64,000 nt of DNA, taken from Salinactinospora qingdaonensis. Lineage in GTDB: Bacteria > Actinomycetota > Actinomycetes > Streptosporangiales > Streptosporangiaceae. Shown here one piece after another: positions 1 to 8,111 of this stretch; position 1 is the first letter of the stretch; each line of letters begins with the position of its first letter. The notes under the pieces were generated by a model. It was not told the origin of the DNA. It saw only the letters and a program-made list of their open reading frames with translations, and ran no database searches. The translations under genes and the position numbers were made by a program. The stretch is taken from positions 62,001-126,000 of the forward strand of contig NZ_BAABDD010000003.1 in assembly GCF_039539445.1 (NCBI RefSeq), in the 5' to 3' direction.

Positions 1-1146
1 GGCGCGCAGGGCCGCGGCGGTCTGCTCGCCGACGGCGGCGACCTTCACCCCGGCGAACGCGCGGGCGTCCAGACCGTACTCCTCGAAGCGTTCCCGGATG
101 GCCTTGACCGCGTTAACCGAGGTGAACGCTACCCACTGGTAGCGACCGTTGACCAGGCCGCGCACGGCACGCTCCATCTGCTGCGGGGTGCGCGGGGGTT
201 CGACGGAGATCGTGGGCACCTCTTCGGGCACCGCCCCGTAGCCGCCGAGCTGTTGTGAGAGGCTCTTGGCCTGCTCCTTGGTTCGAGGCACGAGGACGCG
301 CCACCCGAACAGCGGCCGGGTCTCGAACCAGGAGAGGTCGCGCTGCTCGCTGACGCCCGCGCCGACGACGAGCAGGGCCGGGGTAGTGACGTTGTTGCCC
401 TTGGCGTCGGCGGCCTTGAGGTCGGCGGTGAGCTTGGCGAGCGTGGAGACGACGGTGCTCTGCTGGGCGGTACTGCCCATACGGGTGACGGCCACCGGGG
501 TGGACTCGGGCCGACCGCCGGCGATGAGTCCCTTGCAGATGCGGTCGAATCCGGGGCCGCCGCCATGCGCGGCGGCCTCGCCGCTGGGCGCGTCGGGGAA
601 CATGATGACCAGGGTGGCCTCACCCGCGGCCAGGGAAGCGTAGTCGGGGGTGGTGTTCTTCGCGTTGACGACGCGCACCTCGTTGACCCCCTCGGGCATG
701 AGTTGCACGCCGGCGTAGGCGGGCACCGCTGAGGCTGAGGGCAGACCGGGCACGATCTCGAAGTCGATGCCGGCCTCGTGGCAGGCGGCGGCCAGGGTGG
801 CGCCGCGGCATCCCAAGAGCGGGTCGCCGCTGTAGAGCCGTACGACTCTGCGGCCTTCGCGCGCGTGGCCCATGACCAGGGCGTCGGCGTCGCCGCCACA
901 CTCTGCGGGCTCGATGACCTGCACGTCGTCGCGGCAATGGCGGAGCAGGCCGCGGCGGTAGTGGGCCAGCTCGGGACCCGGCTCGACCAGGGTGCACACA
1001 ACGTCGGCTCGGGCGAGCAACGCGGCCCCCCGCAGCGTCAGCAGCTCGGCGTCGCCGGGTCCGGCGCCGACAAGGGCAACGTGACCTGGGGCGGGCGTGT
1101 TCGGTGCCTCGGGCTGCGGCTCGTGGTTGTCACTGTGCGGGTTCAC
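1..1146 (-). CDS. hemD: uroporphyrinogen-III C-methyltransferase / uroporphyrinogen-III synthase fusion (partial)
   Basis: This is the 5' part of a CobA-HemD fusion; the 3' end lies outside the window (382 codons visible). The N-terminal half is a tetrapyrrole methylase domain, seen in the motif VGAGPGDAELLTLRG near residues 26-40 and VVRLYSGDPLLGCRG further on. The C-terminal half, from about residue 265 (GWRVLVPRTKEQAKSL), matches uroporphyrinogen-III synthase. Such fusions are usual in actinomycetes. The synthase domain cyclises hydroxymethylbilane with inversion of ring D, and the methylase domain diverts the product towards siroheme and cobalamin. The start is a GTG preceded by GAGGAG. 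It lies 87 nt after hemC in the same direction, so it is probably the last-but-one or last step encoded by the rex-hem operon. The family call is firm; separate activity of both halves is inferred. Confidence 0.93.
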   Translation of the reverse strand, partial: MNPHSDNHEPQPEAPNTPAPGHVALVGAGPGDAELLTLRGAALLARADVVCTLVEPGPELAHYRRGLLRHCRDDVQVIEPAECGGDADALVMGHAREGRRVVRLYSGDPLLGCRGATLAAACHEAGIDFEIVPGLPSASAVPAYAGVQLMPEGVNEVRVVNAKNTTPDYASLAAGEATLVIMFPDAPSGEAAAHGGGPGFDRICKGLIAGGRPESTPVAVTRMGSTAQQSTVVSTLAKLTADLKAADAKGNNVTTPALLVVGAGVSEQRDLSWFETRPLFGWRVLVPRTKEQAKSLSQQLGGYGAVPEEVPTISVEPPRTPQQMERAVRGLVNGRYQWVAFTSVNAVKAIRERFEEYGLDARAFAGVKVAAVGEQTAAALRA

Positions 1147-1233
1147 TTGGCAGCTCGCTCCTCATTCTTGCCAGCCGGCGCCCGATCGTGCGTCTCGATC
1201 CTCTCCGCGGGGAGGGGCGCCCTGGCTGGTTCT

Positions 1234-2178
1234 TCACCGTGCTGCGGCGTCGGCCACGATCCGGTCGGCTCCTCGCCCGATGATCTCTCGGGCCAGGTCG
1301 CGCCCCAGCCGGACGCCGACGCCGGAAGCGTCGCCGCCCGTGGGGATCTCCACCGTGCGCTCCCCGCGGACCGCCTGGGAGCCGTCGGTGGCCACGACCG
1401 CGGCGCGCAGCAGCAGTTGGCCTTCATGGCATTGCGCGTAGGCGCCGACCGGGGCGGCACACCCGGCCTCAAGCTCGGCCAGGACGGTGCGCTCAGCGGT
1501 GACCGCCATGCGGGTGGCGGCGTGGTCAACGGCGCTCAGGTAGCTCAGGTCCGCGGCGGCCCTGTCAGTGGAGCACTCAAGGGCGAGTGCCCCCTGTCCA
1601 GGGGCGGGCAGTATATGTTCGGGATCGAACACCTCCGTGACGTCATCCATCCGACCTATGCGCCCCAGCCCCGCGTAGGCCAGGACGACGGCGTCGACCT
1701 CGCCGGAGGCGACCTTGCCAAGGCGTGTCTCGGCGTTACCGCGGATGGGCACGAAGCGCAGCTCGGGGCGGAGCGCCGCGAGCTGTGCGGCCCGGCGCGG
1801 CGAGCCGGTGCCGATGGTGGCCGCAGCGGGCAGATCGGCGAACTTGAGACCGTCGCGAGCGCACAGGGCGTCGCGTGGGTCGTCGCGCTGGGTGATGGCG
1901 GCGAGGGTCAGCCCTTCGGGCTGGGCGGTGGGGAGATCTTTGAGGGAGTGGACGGCGAAGTCGACCGTGCCGGCCAGCAGCTCGTCACGCAGGGCGTTGA
2001 CGAAGACACCGGTCCCGCCGAGCTGGGTGAGGTGGGCCTTGGTGACATCGCCGAAGCTGGTGATGCCCACCAGTTCCACAGGGGTGCCGGTGCGTTCGGT
2101 GACGGTGTCGGCCACGAGCTGGGACTGTGCGGTGGCCATGGTGCTGCGGCGCGTGCCGAGGCGAGCGGCGACGGACAT
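1234..2178 (-). CDS. hemC: hydroxymethylbilane synthase (porphobilinogen deaminase)
   Basis: The enzyme polymerises four porphobilinogen units into hydroxymethylbilane in the cytosol. The product is about 314 residues, normal for the family. The cofactor-attachment cysteine is present in LEAGCAAPVGAY (about residue 240), the catalytic aspartate in VHSLKDLPT (about residue 81), and the substrate-binding GTGSPRRAAQL and IRGNAETRL segments are intact. I place the start at the ATG with AGGAGG seven bases upstream; a GTG two codons earlier overlaps the hemA stop as GTGA. The overlap implies translational coupling to hemA. A second, degenerate hemC-like gene lies near 57 kb, and this copy is the one with all catalytic residues. 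Confidence 0.96.
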   Translation of the reverse strand: MSVAARLGTRRSTMATAQSQLVADTVTERTGTPVELVGITSFGDVTKAHLTQLGGTGVFVNALRDELLAGTVDFAVHSLKDLPTAQPEGLTLAAITQRDDPRDALCARDGLKFADLPAAATIGTGSPRRAAQLAALRPELRFVPIRGNAETRLGKVASGEVDAVVLAYAGLGRIGRMDDVTEVFDPEHILPAPGQGALALECSTDRAAADLSYLSAVDHAATRMAVTAERTVLAELEAGCAAPVGAYAQCHEGQLLLRAAVVATDGSQAVRGERTVEIPTGGDASGVGVRLGRDLAREIIGRGADRIVADAAAR

Positions 2179-2180
2179 GG

Positions 2181-3680
2181 TCACCCCTCCTGGCCGCTGG
2201 TGGGGGACTCGGTCTCGCCGGCGGAGCCGGACGAGCCGATGGCAGGGTCGATTTTGGTGACCGCGTCGGGCTTTTGGGGGTCGAGGTCGAACAGTTCGCG
2301 CAGGGCGGCCTCGTAGGAGTCGCCTTCGGGGCTGGCGGCGAGCTGCTTGACGCGCACCGTGGGCTGGTGCAGCAGTTTGTCGACGACACGGCGCACGGCC
2401 TGGTCGATCTCGCCGCGTTCCTTGTCGTCGAGGTCGGGCAGCCGGCCGTGCAGCCGCGACAGCTCGGTGTCGACGACGGTCTTGGCCTTGCTGCGCAAGG
2501 CGACGACGGTGGGGGCGACGAGTTCGGCGCGGCGCACCGACTGGTATTCGAGGACCTCTTCTTCGACGATGCCGCGCACGACGGAGACCGCTCCGGCCCG
2601 TGCGGCGTCCTCGATGGTGTCGCCGCTGGCCACCTGGCTGAGACGTTCGATGTCGACGAGCTCGACACCGGGGAGCGCACCCACGGCGTCATCGATGTCG
2701 CGGGGCAGAGCGAGGTCGAGGAAGACGAGAGGGCGAGCGGGGTCACGGCCGGCCGTGGCGGTGGCCACGGTGTCATAGGAGAGGACGAGTTCCTGGGCTC
2801 CCGTGCAGGAGACCACGAGGTCGACATCGGGCAGTGCGTCGACCGCTTCGTCGAAAGCCATGGCCAGGCCCTGGAGGGGTTCGTAGGCCTCGGTCAGGCA
2901 TTCGGCGAGCCGGACGGCGCGCTCGAAGGTGCGGTTGGCGACGATGACGGTGCTGGCGCCTTGGCGAGACACGGTGTTGGCCGCGAGGGCGCTCATGGAG
3001 CCGGCGCCGAGGATGAGCACGCGCATGCCGGTGAGTGTCTGGGGCTCCGGCAGGGCGGCGGTCACGGAGTCGGCGTCGCCGAGGAGGTCGGGATCGGCGG
3101 TCACGGCAGACTCGGCGGCGGTGTTCTCTACGTTCGCTACGGCGCCGGGGAGGTGGTTGCCGGCCACGCGCAGGCCGAAACCGACCATGTCGGCGCCGGC
3201 GTGGTCGAGGTGGGTTTCGGTGTGGGCGCGTTTGCCCACGCGCAGGGCCCGCTGCCCGAGGTCGTTGAGGACCCGTCCGGTGGTTCCGACGCGCTGGGCG
3301 TCTTTGAGGGCGTCGCGTACCTGGCCGAGGATCTGGCCTTCGCCCACCACCATGGAGTCCAGCCCGCAGGCCACAGAGAATAAGTGCTGGACGGCGCGAT
3401 CCTCGTAGTGGACGTAGAGGTGGCCGGTGAGCTCGTTGAGGGAGACTCCGGTGTGCCAGGAGAGCAATTCGGAGATGGCGCTCAGACCGGGGTGGAACTT
3501 GTCGATGTCGGCGTAGACCTCAACACGGTTGCATGTGGCGACGATCATGGCTTCGTTAATGGCCGGCGTTGCGGCCATCTCGGCCATGACCTTCAGTCGC
3601 GTCTCGTCACTCAGGGAGACGCGCTCCAGCAACGCCACGGGAGAGCTACGGTGACTCAGCCCAACGGCGAGGACACTCAT
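2181..3680 (-). CDS. hemA: glutamyl-tRNA reductase
   Basis: The enzyme reduces glutamyl-tRNA(Glu) to glutamate-1-semialdehyde with NADPH, the first committed step of C5 heme synthesis. The nucleophilic cysteine is Cys50 in ATCNRVEVY, and the NADPH domain carries MRVLILGAGSMSALAANT around residues 220-240. The spinal helix and dimerisation domain follow at the C terminus. At 499 residues it is longer than enterobacterial HemA because of an acidic insert between the catalytic and NADPH domains and an acidic tail, as is common in actinomycetes. It sits 47 nt downstream of rex and overlaps hemC, so Rex probably controls heme synthesis together with its own expression. Confidence 0.97.
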   Translation of the reverse strand: MSVLAVGLSHRSSPVALLERVSLSDETRLKVMAEMAATPAINEAMIVATCNRVEVYADIDKFHPGLSAISELLSWHTGVSLNELTGHLYVHYEDRAVQHLFSVACGLDSMVVGEGQILGQVRDALKDAQRVGTTGRVLNDLGQRALRVGKRAHTETHLDHAGADMVGFGLRVAGNHLPGAVANVENTAAESAVTADPDLLGDADSVTAALPEPQTLTGMRVLILGAGSMSALAANTVSRQGASTVIVANRTFERAVRLAECLTEAYEPLQGLAMAFDEAVDALPDVDLVVSCTGAQELVLSYDTVATATAGRDPARPLVFLDLALPRDIDDAVGALPGVELVDIERLSQVASGDTIEDAARAGAVSVVRGIVEEEVLEYQSVRRAELVAPTVVALRSKAKTVVDTELSRLHGRLPDLDDKERGEIDQAVRRVVDKLLHQPTVRVKQLAASPEGDSYEAALRELFDLDPQKPDAVTKIDPAIGSSGSAGETESPTSGQEG

Positions 3681-3727
3681 TTGTCACTCCAAAAACAGGC
3701 ACTCATGCGACGGTCCATACGGCTCTC

Positions 3728-4522
3728 TCATATGTTCCTCGGTGTCGGCGGCATGCCCCGTGGAGGGTCGTCCGCCGACGCCTCCAATGCCTCGATCCAC
3801 TCCGGCCCCACATCGCCGTCGGCCTTCCGCTGCTCGTGGAAAGCCAAGATCTGAAGCTCGATGGATAGATCGACCTTACGCACATCGACGTCGTCGGGCA
3901 CATTGAGTACCACCGGCGCGAAGTTCAACACACTGGTCACCCCTGCCTCCACGAAGCGATCGCATACGCGCTGGGCCGCGGCGGCAGGGGTCGCGATGAC
4001 ACCGATGGAGATGTCCTCGGCTTCCACAACGTTCTCCAGGGTGTCGATATGCCGCACTGAGAGCCCCGCCACCTTGTCACCGACCACATTGGGGTCGGCG
4101 TCGAGCAAAGCGGCGATGCGGAAGCCACGGCTGCCGAACCCGCCGTAGTTGGCCAGGGCACGGCCGAGGTTTCCTGCGCCCACGATGGCCACTGACCAGT
4201 CCTGGGTGAGACCAAGCTCACGAGACACCTGGTAGACGAGGTACTCAACGTCGTAACCGACGCCGCGGGTGCCATAGGAGCCTAGGTGGGACAGATCCTT
4301 GCGTAGCTTCGCGGAGTTGACTCCGGCGGTCGTGGCGAGTGCCTCAGAGGAGATTGTGGGAATCCCACGTTCACTGAGGGATTGCAGCGCACGCAGGTAC
4401 ACCGGCAGTCTCGCGACCGTCGCCTCCGGGATTCCTCTGTCTCGGGGGCGCGGTGTACGGCTGGTCACAGGCGTACGCTCCTGGTCAGCGGTCGGCAGTA
4501 CGGATTCCGCGAGGGCCGACAC
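3728..4522 (-). CDS. rex: redox-sensing transcriptional repressor Rex
   Basis: Rex binds DNA when the NADH/NAD+ ratio is low and leaves it when NADH binds, linking transcription to respiratory state. The protein has 264 residues. An N-terminal winged-helix domain covers roughly residues 30-85 (IPEATVARLPVYLRAL, then TTAGVNSAKLRKDLSHLG) and a Rossmann NAD(H)-binding domain follows, with the glycine motif AIVGAGNLGRALANYGGF. The C terminus is an acidic tail. It heads the rex-hemA-hemC-hemD run, the same linkage known from Streptomyces coelicolor, where Rex represses its own operon. A matching operator lies about 80 nt upstream of the start codon. Confidence 0.96.
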   Translation of the reverse strand: MSALAESVLPTADQERTPVTSRTPRPRDRGIPEATVARLPVYLRALQSLSERGIPTISSEALATTAGVNSAKLRKDLSHLGSYGTRGVGYDVEYLVYQVSRELGLTQDWSVAIVGAGNLGRALANYGGFGSRGFRIAALLDADPNVVGDKVAGLSVRHIDTLENVVEAEDISIGVIATPAAAAQRVCDRFVEAGVTSVLNFAPVVLNVPDDVDVRKVDLSIELQILAFHEQRKADGDVGPEWIEALEASADDPPRGMPPTPRNI

Positions 4523-4603
4523 AGGCCGATGCGCTGCCTAGAGGCACACACCACACCTGTCAAGACCACGGCCGGAAAATATTTTGGCCCCTAGATTACG
4601 CCC

Positions 4604-4621
4604 TTGTGAATATAGGCACAA
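4604..4621 (-). promoter_or_regulatory. Rex operator (ROP) candidate upstream of rex
   Basis: The 18-bp sequence TTGTGAATATAGGCACAA has matching TTGTG/CACAA arms around a TATA centre. The actinobacterial Rex operator consensus is TTGTGAA-N4-TTCACAA, so both outer half-sites are kept and the inner positions of the right half deviate. Its position upstream of rex fits autoregulation. Binding is inferred. Confidence 0.7.
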
Positions 4622-4759
4622 AGAGGGTACGGAGAACTGAGCAATTTTGGAACCGCTGCCACAGCGGGACTTCCGTCCGCTCTGGGGCCCGTGGCCGCAC
4701 CCGGTCGGAGGCCACGTGTGGCGGGTAGGGCGAGACTGTCGGGAGGCGAGTCTGAACGC

Positions 4760-5014
4760 TCAGGACGACAGAGCCGCGCGCAGTCGCTTCTCACTGGCGC
4801 GCCAGAAGTCGTGCTGGGCGCCGTCGACGAAGATCACTGGGATTTTGTCCCAGTACTCTTCCTTCGTGGCGGCGTCGGCCACTGTAATGTCGGATACGTC
4901 ATATGTGACGTTGAACTCTGCGGCGACCTGCTCAATGACGCGCAGCGCCTCGTCGCACAGGTGGCAGCCCGGCTTGCCGAGCATCGTAATGCGGTGGGTC
5001 GGCTCGTCGCTCAT
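4760..5014 (-). CDS. glutaredoxin-like thioredoxin-fold protein
   Basis: The product is an 84-residue single-domain thioredoxin-fold protein with the active-site motif CHLC (KPGCHLCDEA), the cis-proline segment KIPVIFVDG and no signal peptide. It belongs to the glutaredoxin-like family often found beside hem/rex genes in actinomycetes. I chose the ATG with AGGGAGAAAT directly upstream; the open frame continues 24 codons further without a ribosome site. The substrate is unknown. In a mycothiol-producing organism it may act with mycothiol rather than glutathione, which is inference. Confidence 0.85.
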   Translation of the reverse strand: MSDEPTHRITMLGKPGCHLCDEALRVIEQVAAEFNVTYDVSDITVADAATKEEYWDKIPVIFVDGAQHDFWRASEKRLRAALSS

Positions 5015-5125
5015 ATTTCTCCCTGATTTTCGGCAGATTCCCTGGTGGCGTCGGGTTGCGGCCGGAACCGGTCGCCCGGGCGACAACTGCCGACCAGGAG
5101 TTTCGGCGTCCCGACGTCGGCCGGC

Positions 5126-5386
5126 TCAACCGCCGGCGAAGGGCGGGAGCACCTCGACCACACCGCCCTGACTCAAGGGCACGTCCTCGTGGCGGCGCGT
5201 ACCGACCGGCTGTTCGTCGACGAGGAAGGAGGAACGGCTGAGCACCAGCAGCAGCCGCTCGTTGCCGGCGTGGCGTGCCCTGACGTCACGCAGCGCATCG
5301 GCCAGAGTCGCCGCAGCATACGGTTCTTCGGCCGTTCCTGCGGCGTCCTTGGCCGCAGCCCAGTACCTCATGGTTCCGCTCACCAT
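5126..5386 (-). CDS. MoaD/ThiS-family sulfur-carrier-like protein
   Basis: This 86-residue beta-grasp protein ends in FAGG. The C-terminal diglycine is the feature by which MoaD and ThiS proteins are adenylated and thiocarboxylated. The N-terminal strand MRYWAAAKDAAG also matches MoaD. No molybdopterin or thiamine gene lies beside it, so its partner E1-like enzyme must be elsewhere or it serves another sulfur-transfer pathway. It is divergent from glnR with about 100 nt between the starts. The start could also be the internal ATG of the MRYW segment. Confidence 0.8.
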   Translation of the reverse strand: MVSGTMRYWAAAKDAAGTAEEPYAAATLADALRDVRARHAGNERLLLVLSRSSFLVDEQPVGTRRHEDVPLSQGGVVEVLPPFAGG

Positions 5387-5491
5387 CGATTGATTATCCT
5401 TGTGTTCTTCGGAGGCGAACTACATGACCGATCCTTACGGGGGCAACGGAGCCTTCGATGCCGCGTCGCGCGGGGTGACGGGAAGAGACGC

Positions 5492-6268
5492 ATGAGCCAT
5501 TTGCTGCTACTCACGAATTCCAACGAGCCGTCCGACCACGTACTGCCCGCTCTCGGCCTGCTGCTGCACTCGGTGCGAGTGGTGCCCGCGGAAGCGACTG
5601 CGCTGCTCACCCATGGTGCCGACCGTACGTCCGGTGCACCGGTAGACGCCATTTTGGTCGACGCCCGCACCGATCTTGTCGGCGTCCGCAACCTGTGCCG
5701 GCTCCTGAACACTACGGGACTGGACTGCCCGTTGATCCCGGTGTTGACAGAGGGCGGCCTCGCGGCGATGACCCCCGACTGGCAGGTGGACGACTTCCTG
5801 CTGACCACGTCGGGCCCGGCTGAGGTCGAAGCGCGGTTGCGGATGGCGGTGGGCCAACCCGATGCTGCCGCCGAAGATCCCGGCGAAATCCGCCGCGGCG
5901 ACCTCACGATCGACGAGGCGACCTACACGGCCCGCCTGCGGGGACGGGTCCTGGACCTGACCTTCAAGGAGTTCGAGCTGCTGAAGTTCCTCGCCCAGCA
6001 TCCGGGGCGAGTGTTTACTCGGGCTCAGTTGCTCCAGGAGGTCTGGGGGTACGACTACTTCGGCGGCACGCGCACAATCGATGTGCACGTGCGCCGGCTG
6101 CGCGCCAAGCTCGGCGCGGAACACGAATCCCTGATCGGCACGGTACGCAACGTGGGGTACCGTTTCGTGCCCGATCCCGCCTCGAAGGCTGCCAGCGAAG
6201 AGGCGGTGCAGCACGCCGAGGCCGCGGACTCCGACAGTGGCATCCCCGGCTTGCCGCTGACGACATGA
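5492..6268 (+). CDS. glnR: nitrogen-response regulator GlnR (OmpR-type, atypical receiver)
   Basis: GlnR is the global nitrogen regulator of actinomycetes, controlling glnA, amtB, nirB and related genes. The 258-residue product has an atypical N-terminal receiver domain (about residues 1-120) with VDAILVDARTD holding the equivalent of the conserved aspartate but lacking a complete acidic phosphorylation pocket. An OmpR/PhoB winged-helix domain follows (about 135-230), with LTFKEFELLKFLAQHPG and TIDVHVRRLRAKLG. The segment VFTRAQLLQEVWGYDYFGG is typical of GlnR. No sensor kinase is adjacent, as expected for this orphan regulator. A hairpin terminator follows, and a GlnR-box-like site sits just beyond it. 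Confidence 0.92.
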   Translation: MSHLLLLTNSNEPSDHVLPALGLLLHSVRVVPAEATALLTHGADRTSGAPVDAILVDARTDLVGVRNLCRLLNTTGLDCPLIPVLTEGGLAAMTPDWQVDDFLLTTSGPAEVEARLRMAVGQPDAAAEDPGEIRRGDLTIDEATYTARLRGRVLDLTFKEFELLKFLAQHPGRVFTRAQLLQEVWGYDYFGGTRTIDVHVRRLRAKLGAEHESLIGTVRNVGYRFVPDPASKAASEEAVQHAEAADSDSGIPGLPLTT

Positions 6269-6297
6269 CGCGAGGGCACCCCGGCTATACCCGGCCA

Positions 6298-6322
6298 GGA
6301 AGATGAAAGATCTTCCGTTTTA
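6298..6322 (+). terminator. intrinsic terminator after glnR
   Basis: The arms GGAAGAT and ATCTTCC form a perfect 7-bp stem around the loop GAAAG, followed by a short T run. It begins 29 nt after the glnR stop codon. Confidence 0.6.
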
Positions 6323-6411
6323 GCGCAAAGTTCGTAAAATGTCTTCCTCAGCCCATTCGTGGCAATGGACGCGAAAAGCTTAGGATGCTGCGTGAGTGGC
6401 GTTATGTGGTC

Positions 6412-6427
6412 GTGACGTAAATGAAAC
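6412..6427 (+). promoter_or_regulatory. GlnR-box-like site upstream of the surface-protein gene
   Basis: GTGAC-GTAAAT-GAAAC matches the described GlnR half-box pattern gTnAC-N6-GaAAC at every defined position. It lies about 107 nt upstream of the next start codon, in a locally AT-richer promoter region, and just downstream of glnR itself. Regulation by GlnR is inferred from the match alone. Confidence 0.5.
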
Positions 6428-6533
6428 GTCCACATTCCGTCAACCACCGGGACACCATGACCGTCTTCTCTGGGCGGACGGTCATGGTCCCGGCTCGACT
6501 ACTCGAGTTACGCAGGGTGAGGAGGACGTGCCT

Positions 6534-8009
6534 ATGGCGAGCGGCGAGCGGGGTCTGCCCTCACGGTTCCCCCTGCGAGTCCTGGCGGGTGTTCCGTTGG
6601 GGGCGGTCTTCATCGGCTGCACCATGATCCCCATGCTGCCCGCCGAGGCCTCTCCCGAGGGGCTCAGCGTCGATGTGGGGCTTGCCGCCGACGATGCCGA
6701 TGACGACCTCGCCGCGGTAACGGTGCGCCCGGGACAACGGTTCGACGTCGAGGTCGAGGCGGCGAACGGACTTTCCGACTCCGACATCGAGATCACCGGT
6801 AGTCACGTGAGCGTCACGAGTCAGGGTGAGAGTGTCGAGGCCAAGATCTCGGAGTTGTCCTTTGAACCCCCTGTGGTGGAGCCGACGGTCACCAGCGAGG
6901 CCGAAGGACAGGTGACCGCCCCACAGCAGGAGGGGAAGTACCTGCTCACGGTGACGGTGCGCTACACCTACACCGTGCCCGGCCAGTGCGGCTCCCCCTC
7001 AGAGAGCCCCTCGCCCACCCCCAGCGAAACTCCCTCATCCGATCCCAGCGACACTCCCACCGAAACCCCCTCACCCGATCCCAGCGACACTCCCACCGAA
7101 ACTCCCTCGCTTTCCCCCAGCGAAACTCCCTCACCCGATCCCAGCGACACTCCCACCGAAACCCCCTCACCCGATCCCAGCGACACTCCCACCGAAACCC
7201 CCTCGCCCACCCCCAGCGCAAGCGATTCCCTCGACCCCTCGGCATCGGCATCGCCGAGTAAAAGCACTCTCCCCGATCCCTCACCCAGCCCGAGCTCCCC
7301 GGAGCCCTCGAACGAGGGCGAAAGCAGCGGCGACCCCACGGCGGATACGGTGCGGCCGGCGAGCCACGGAGTCGACTCCGAGTCGGCACAGGAGTGCGCG
7401 CCGGTCACGACGTGGGGTTCGGTTCCCGGCGTAACGACGTTCGTGGTCGACGCGGCTGAGGAGGAAGAGAAGGACGAGGAAGGAAACGAGGACGACAAGG
7501 AGGGGGACGCCACGACCGAGCCCTCCGACGACGAGGAGACCACTGGCAGCGCCGAGGAAGAGAACGGCGAACAGGACAACGACGGCGACGGGAACAGCCG
7601 GGACGACGAGACCGAGGGGGACGGTCCAAGCGGCGACAGCCCTTCCCGCTCAGCTCCCCACACCCACAGCCCGGTGACCACGACCCCGCCCGGCCTGGGA
7701 GAGTTCGGCGGAGGCAACCGTGCCAACCTGCCCACCGGCGCTCTCGACCTGCCCTTCCTCACCGGAAGCTCCGCAGACTCCTCAGACGGTCAGGTGGAGC
7801 TGCCCGAGGTCACCCCTGAGGACAACAGCAATGGCGACAACGCCAGCGCTACAACAGCGACCAATGCGGCGGCCACCGTGGGCGGAACCATCGCCCCCAG
7901 CGTCCTGTTGCTGTTCCTGCTGCTGTTGCTGCTGCTGTCGACACCGCTTGCGCCGGCCCGTCGGGTGCGTGCCAACGGTGGCTACCGCGGTCGCCGCCGC
8001 AAGAACTAA
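6534..8009 (+). CDS. secreted/cell-surface Pro-Thr-Ser-rich acidic protein with C-terminal membrane anchor
   Basis: The 491-residue product is not a recognised enzyme. Residues 1-40 form a signal-like hydrophobic segment (FPLRVLAGVPLGAVFIG). A small beta-rich region follows to about residue 150. The next part is a low-complexity linker with four copies of a DPSDTPTETPS unit, then a strongly acidic Glu/Asp tract near residues 305-365. The C terminus has a leucine-rich membrane segment (SVLLLFLLLLLLLS) and a basic tail (RRVRANGGYRGRRRKN). This is the layout of a wall-spanning, membrane-anchored surface protein, without an LPxTG signal. The start was chosen for its AGGAGG site nine bases upstream. 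The GlnR-like box suggests nitrogen control. Confidence 0.8.
   Translation: MASGERGLPSRFPLRVLAGVPLGAVFIGCTMIPMLPAEASPEGLSVDVGLAADDADDDLAAVTVRPGQRFDVEVEAANGLSDSDIEITGSHVSVTSQGESVEAKISELSFEPPVVEPTVTSEAEGQVTAPQQEGKYLLTVTVRYTYTVPGQCGSPSESPSPTPSETPSSDPSDTPTETPSPDPSDTPTETPSLSPSETPSPDPSDTPTETPSPDPSDTPTETPSPTPSASDSLDPSASASPSKSTLPDPSPSPSSPEPSNEGESSGDPTADTVRPASHGVDSESAQECAPVTTWGSVPGVTTFVVDAAEEEEKDEEGNEDDKEGDATTEPSDDEETTGSAEEENGEQDNDGDGNSRDDETEGDGPSGDSPSRSAPHTHSPVTTTPPGLGEFGGGNRANLPTGALDLPFLTGSSADSSDGQVELPEVTPEDNSNGDNASATTATNAAATVGGTIAPSVLLLFLLLLLLLSTPLAPARRVRANGGYRGRRRKN
7038..7205 (+). repeat. in-gene 36-bp tandem repeats encoding (P/S)DPSDTPTETPS
   Basis: Four near-identical 36-bp units, interrupted once by a 24-bp variant unit (LSPSETPS), lie inside the surface-protein gene. 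The units are nearly identical at DNA level, so copy number is likely to vary by slippage or recombination. Confidence 0.9.
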
Positions 8010-8111
8010 GCGGAACCGACCGGCCACGAGCCGGCAGGGATTTGGCTTCGATTCGGCATCGGCTCGACCCCTGGAACAAGCGGGCTGGCGACCGCCTCTA
8101 GTCTCGGCCCT

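Noticed and set aside
778..2316. A 512-codon plus-strand frame across hemD/hemC/hemA
   Set aside because: It is antisense to three well-identified heme genes. The same holds for the frame at 2127-3383.
7038..7205. Regular 36-bp repeats considered as a CRISPR array
   Set aside because: The units are contiguous without spacers and are in frame in a coding sequence, encoding a Pro/Thr linker.
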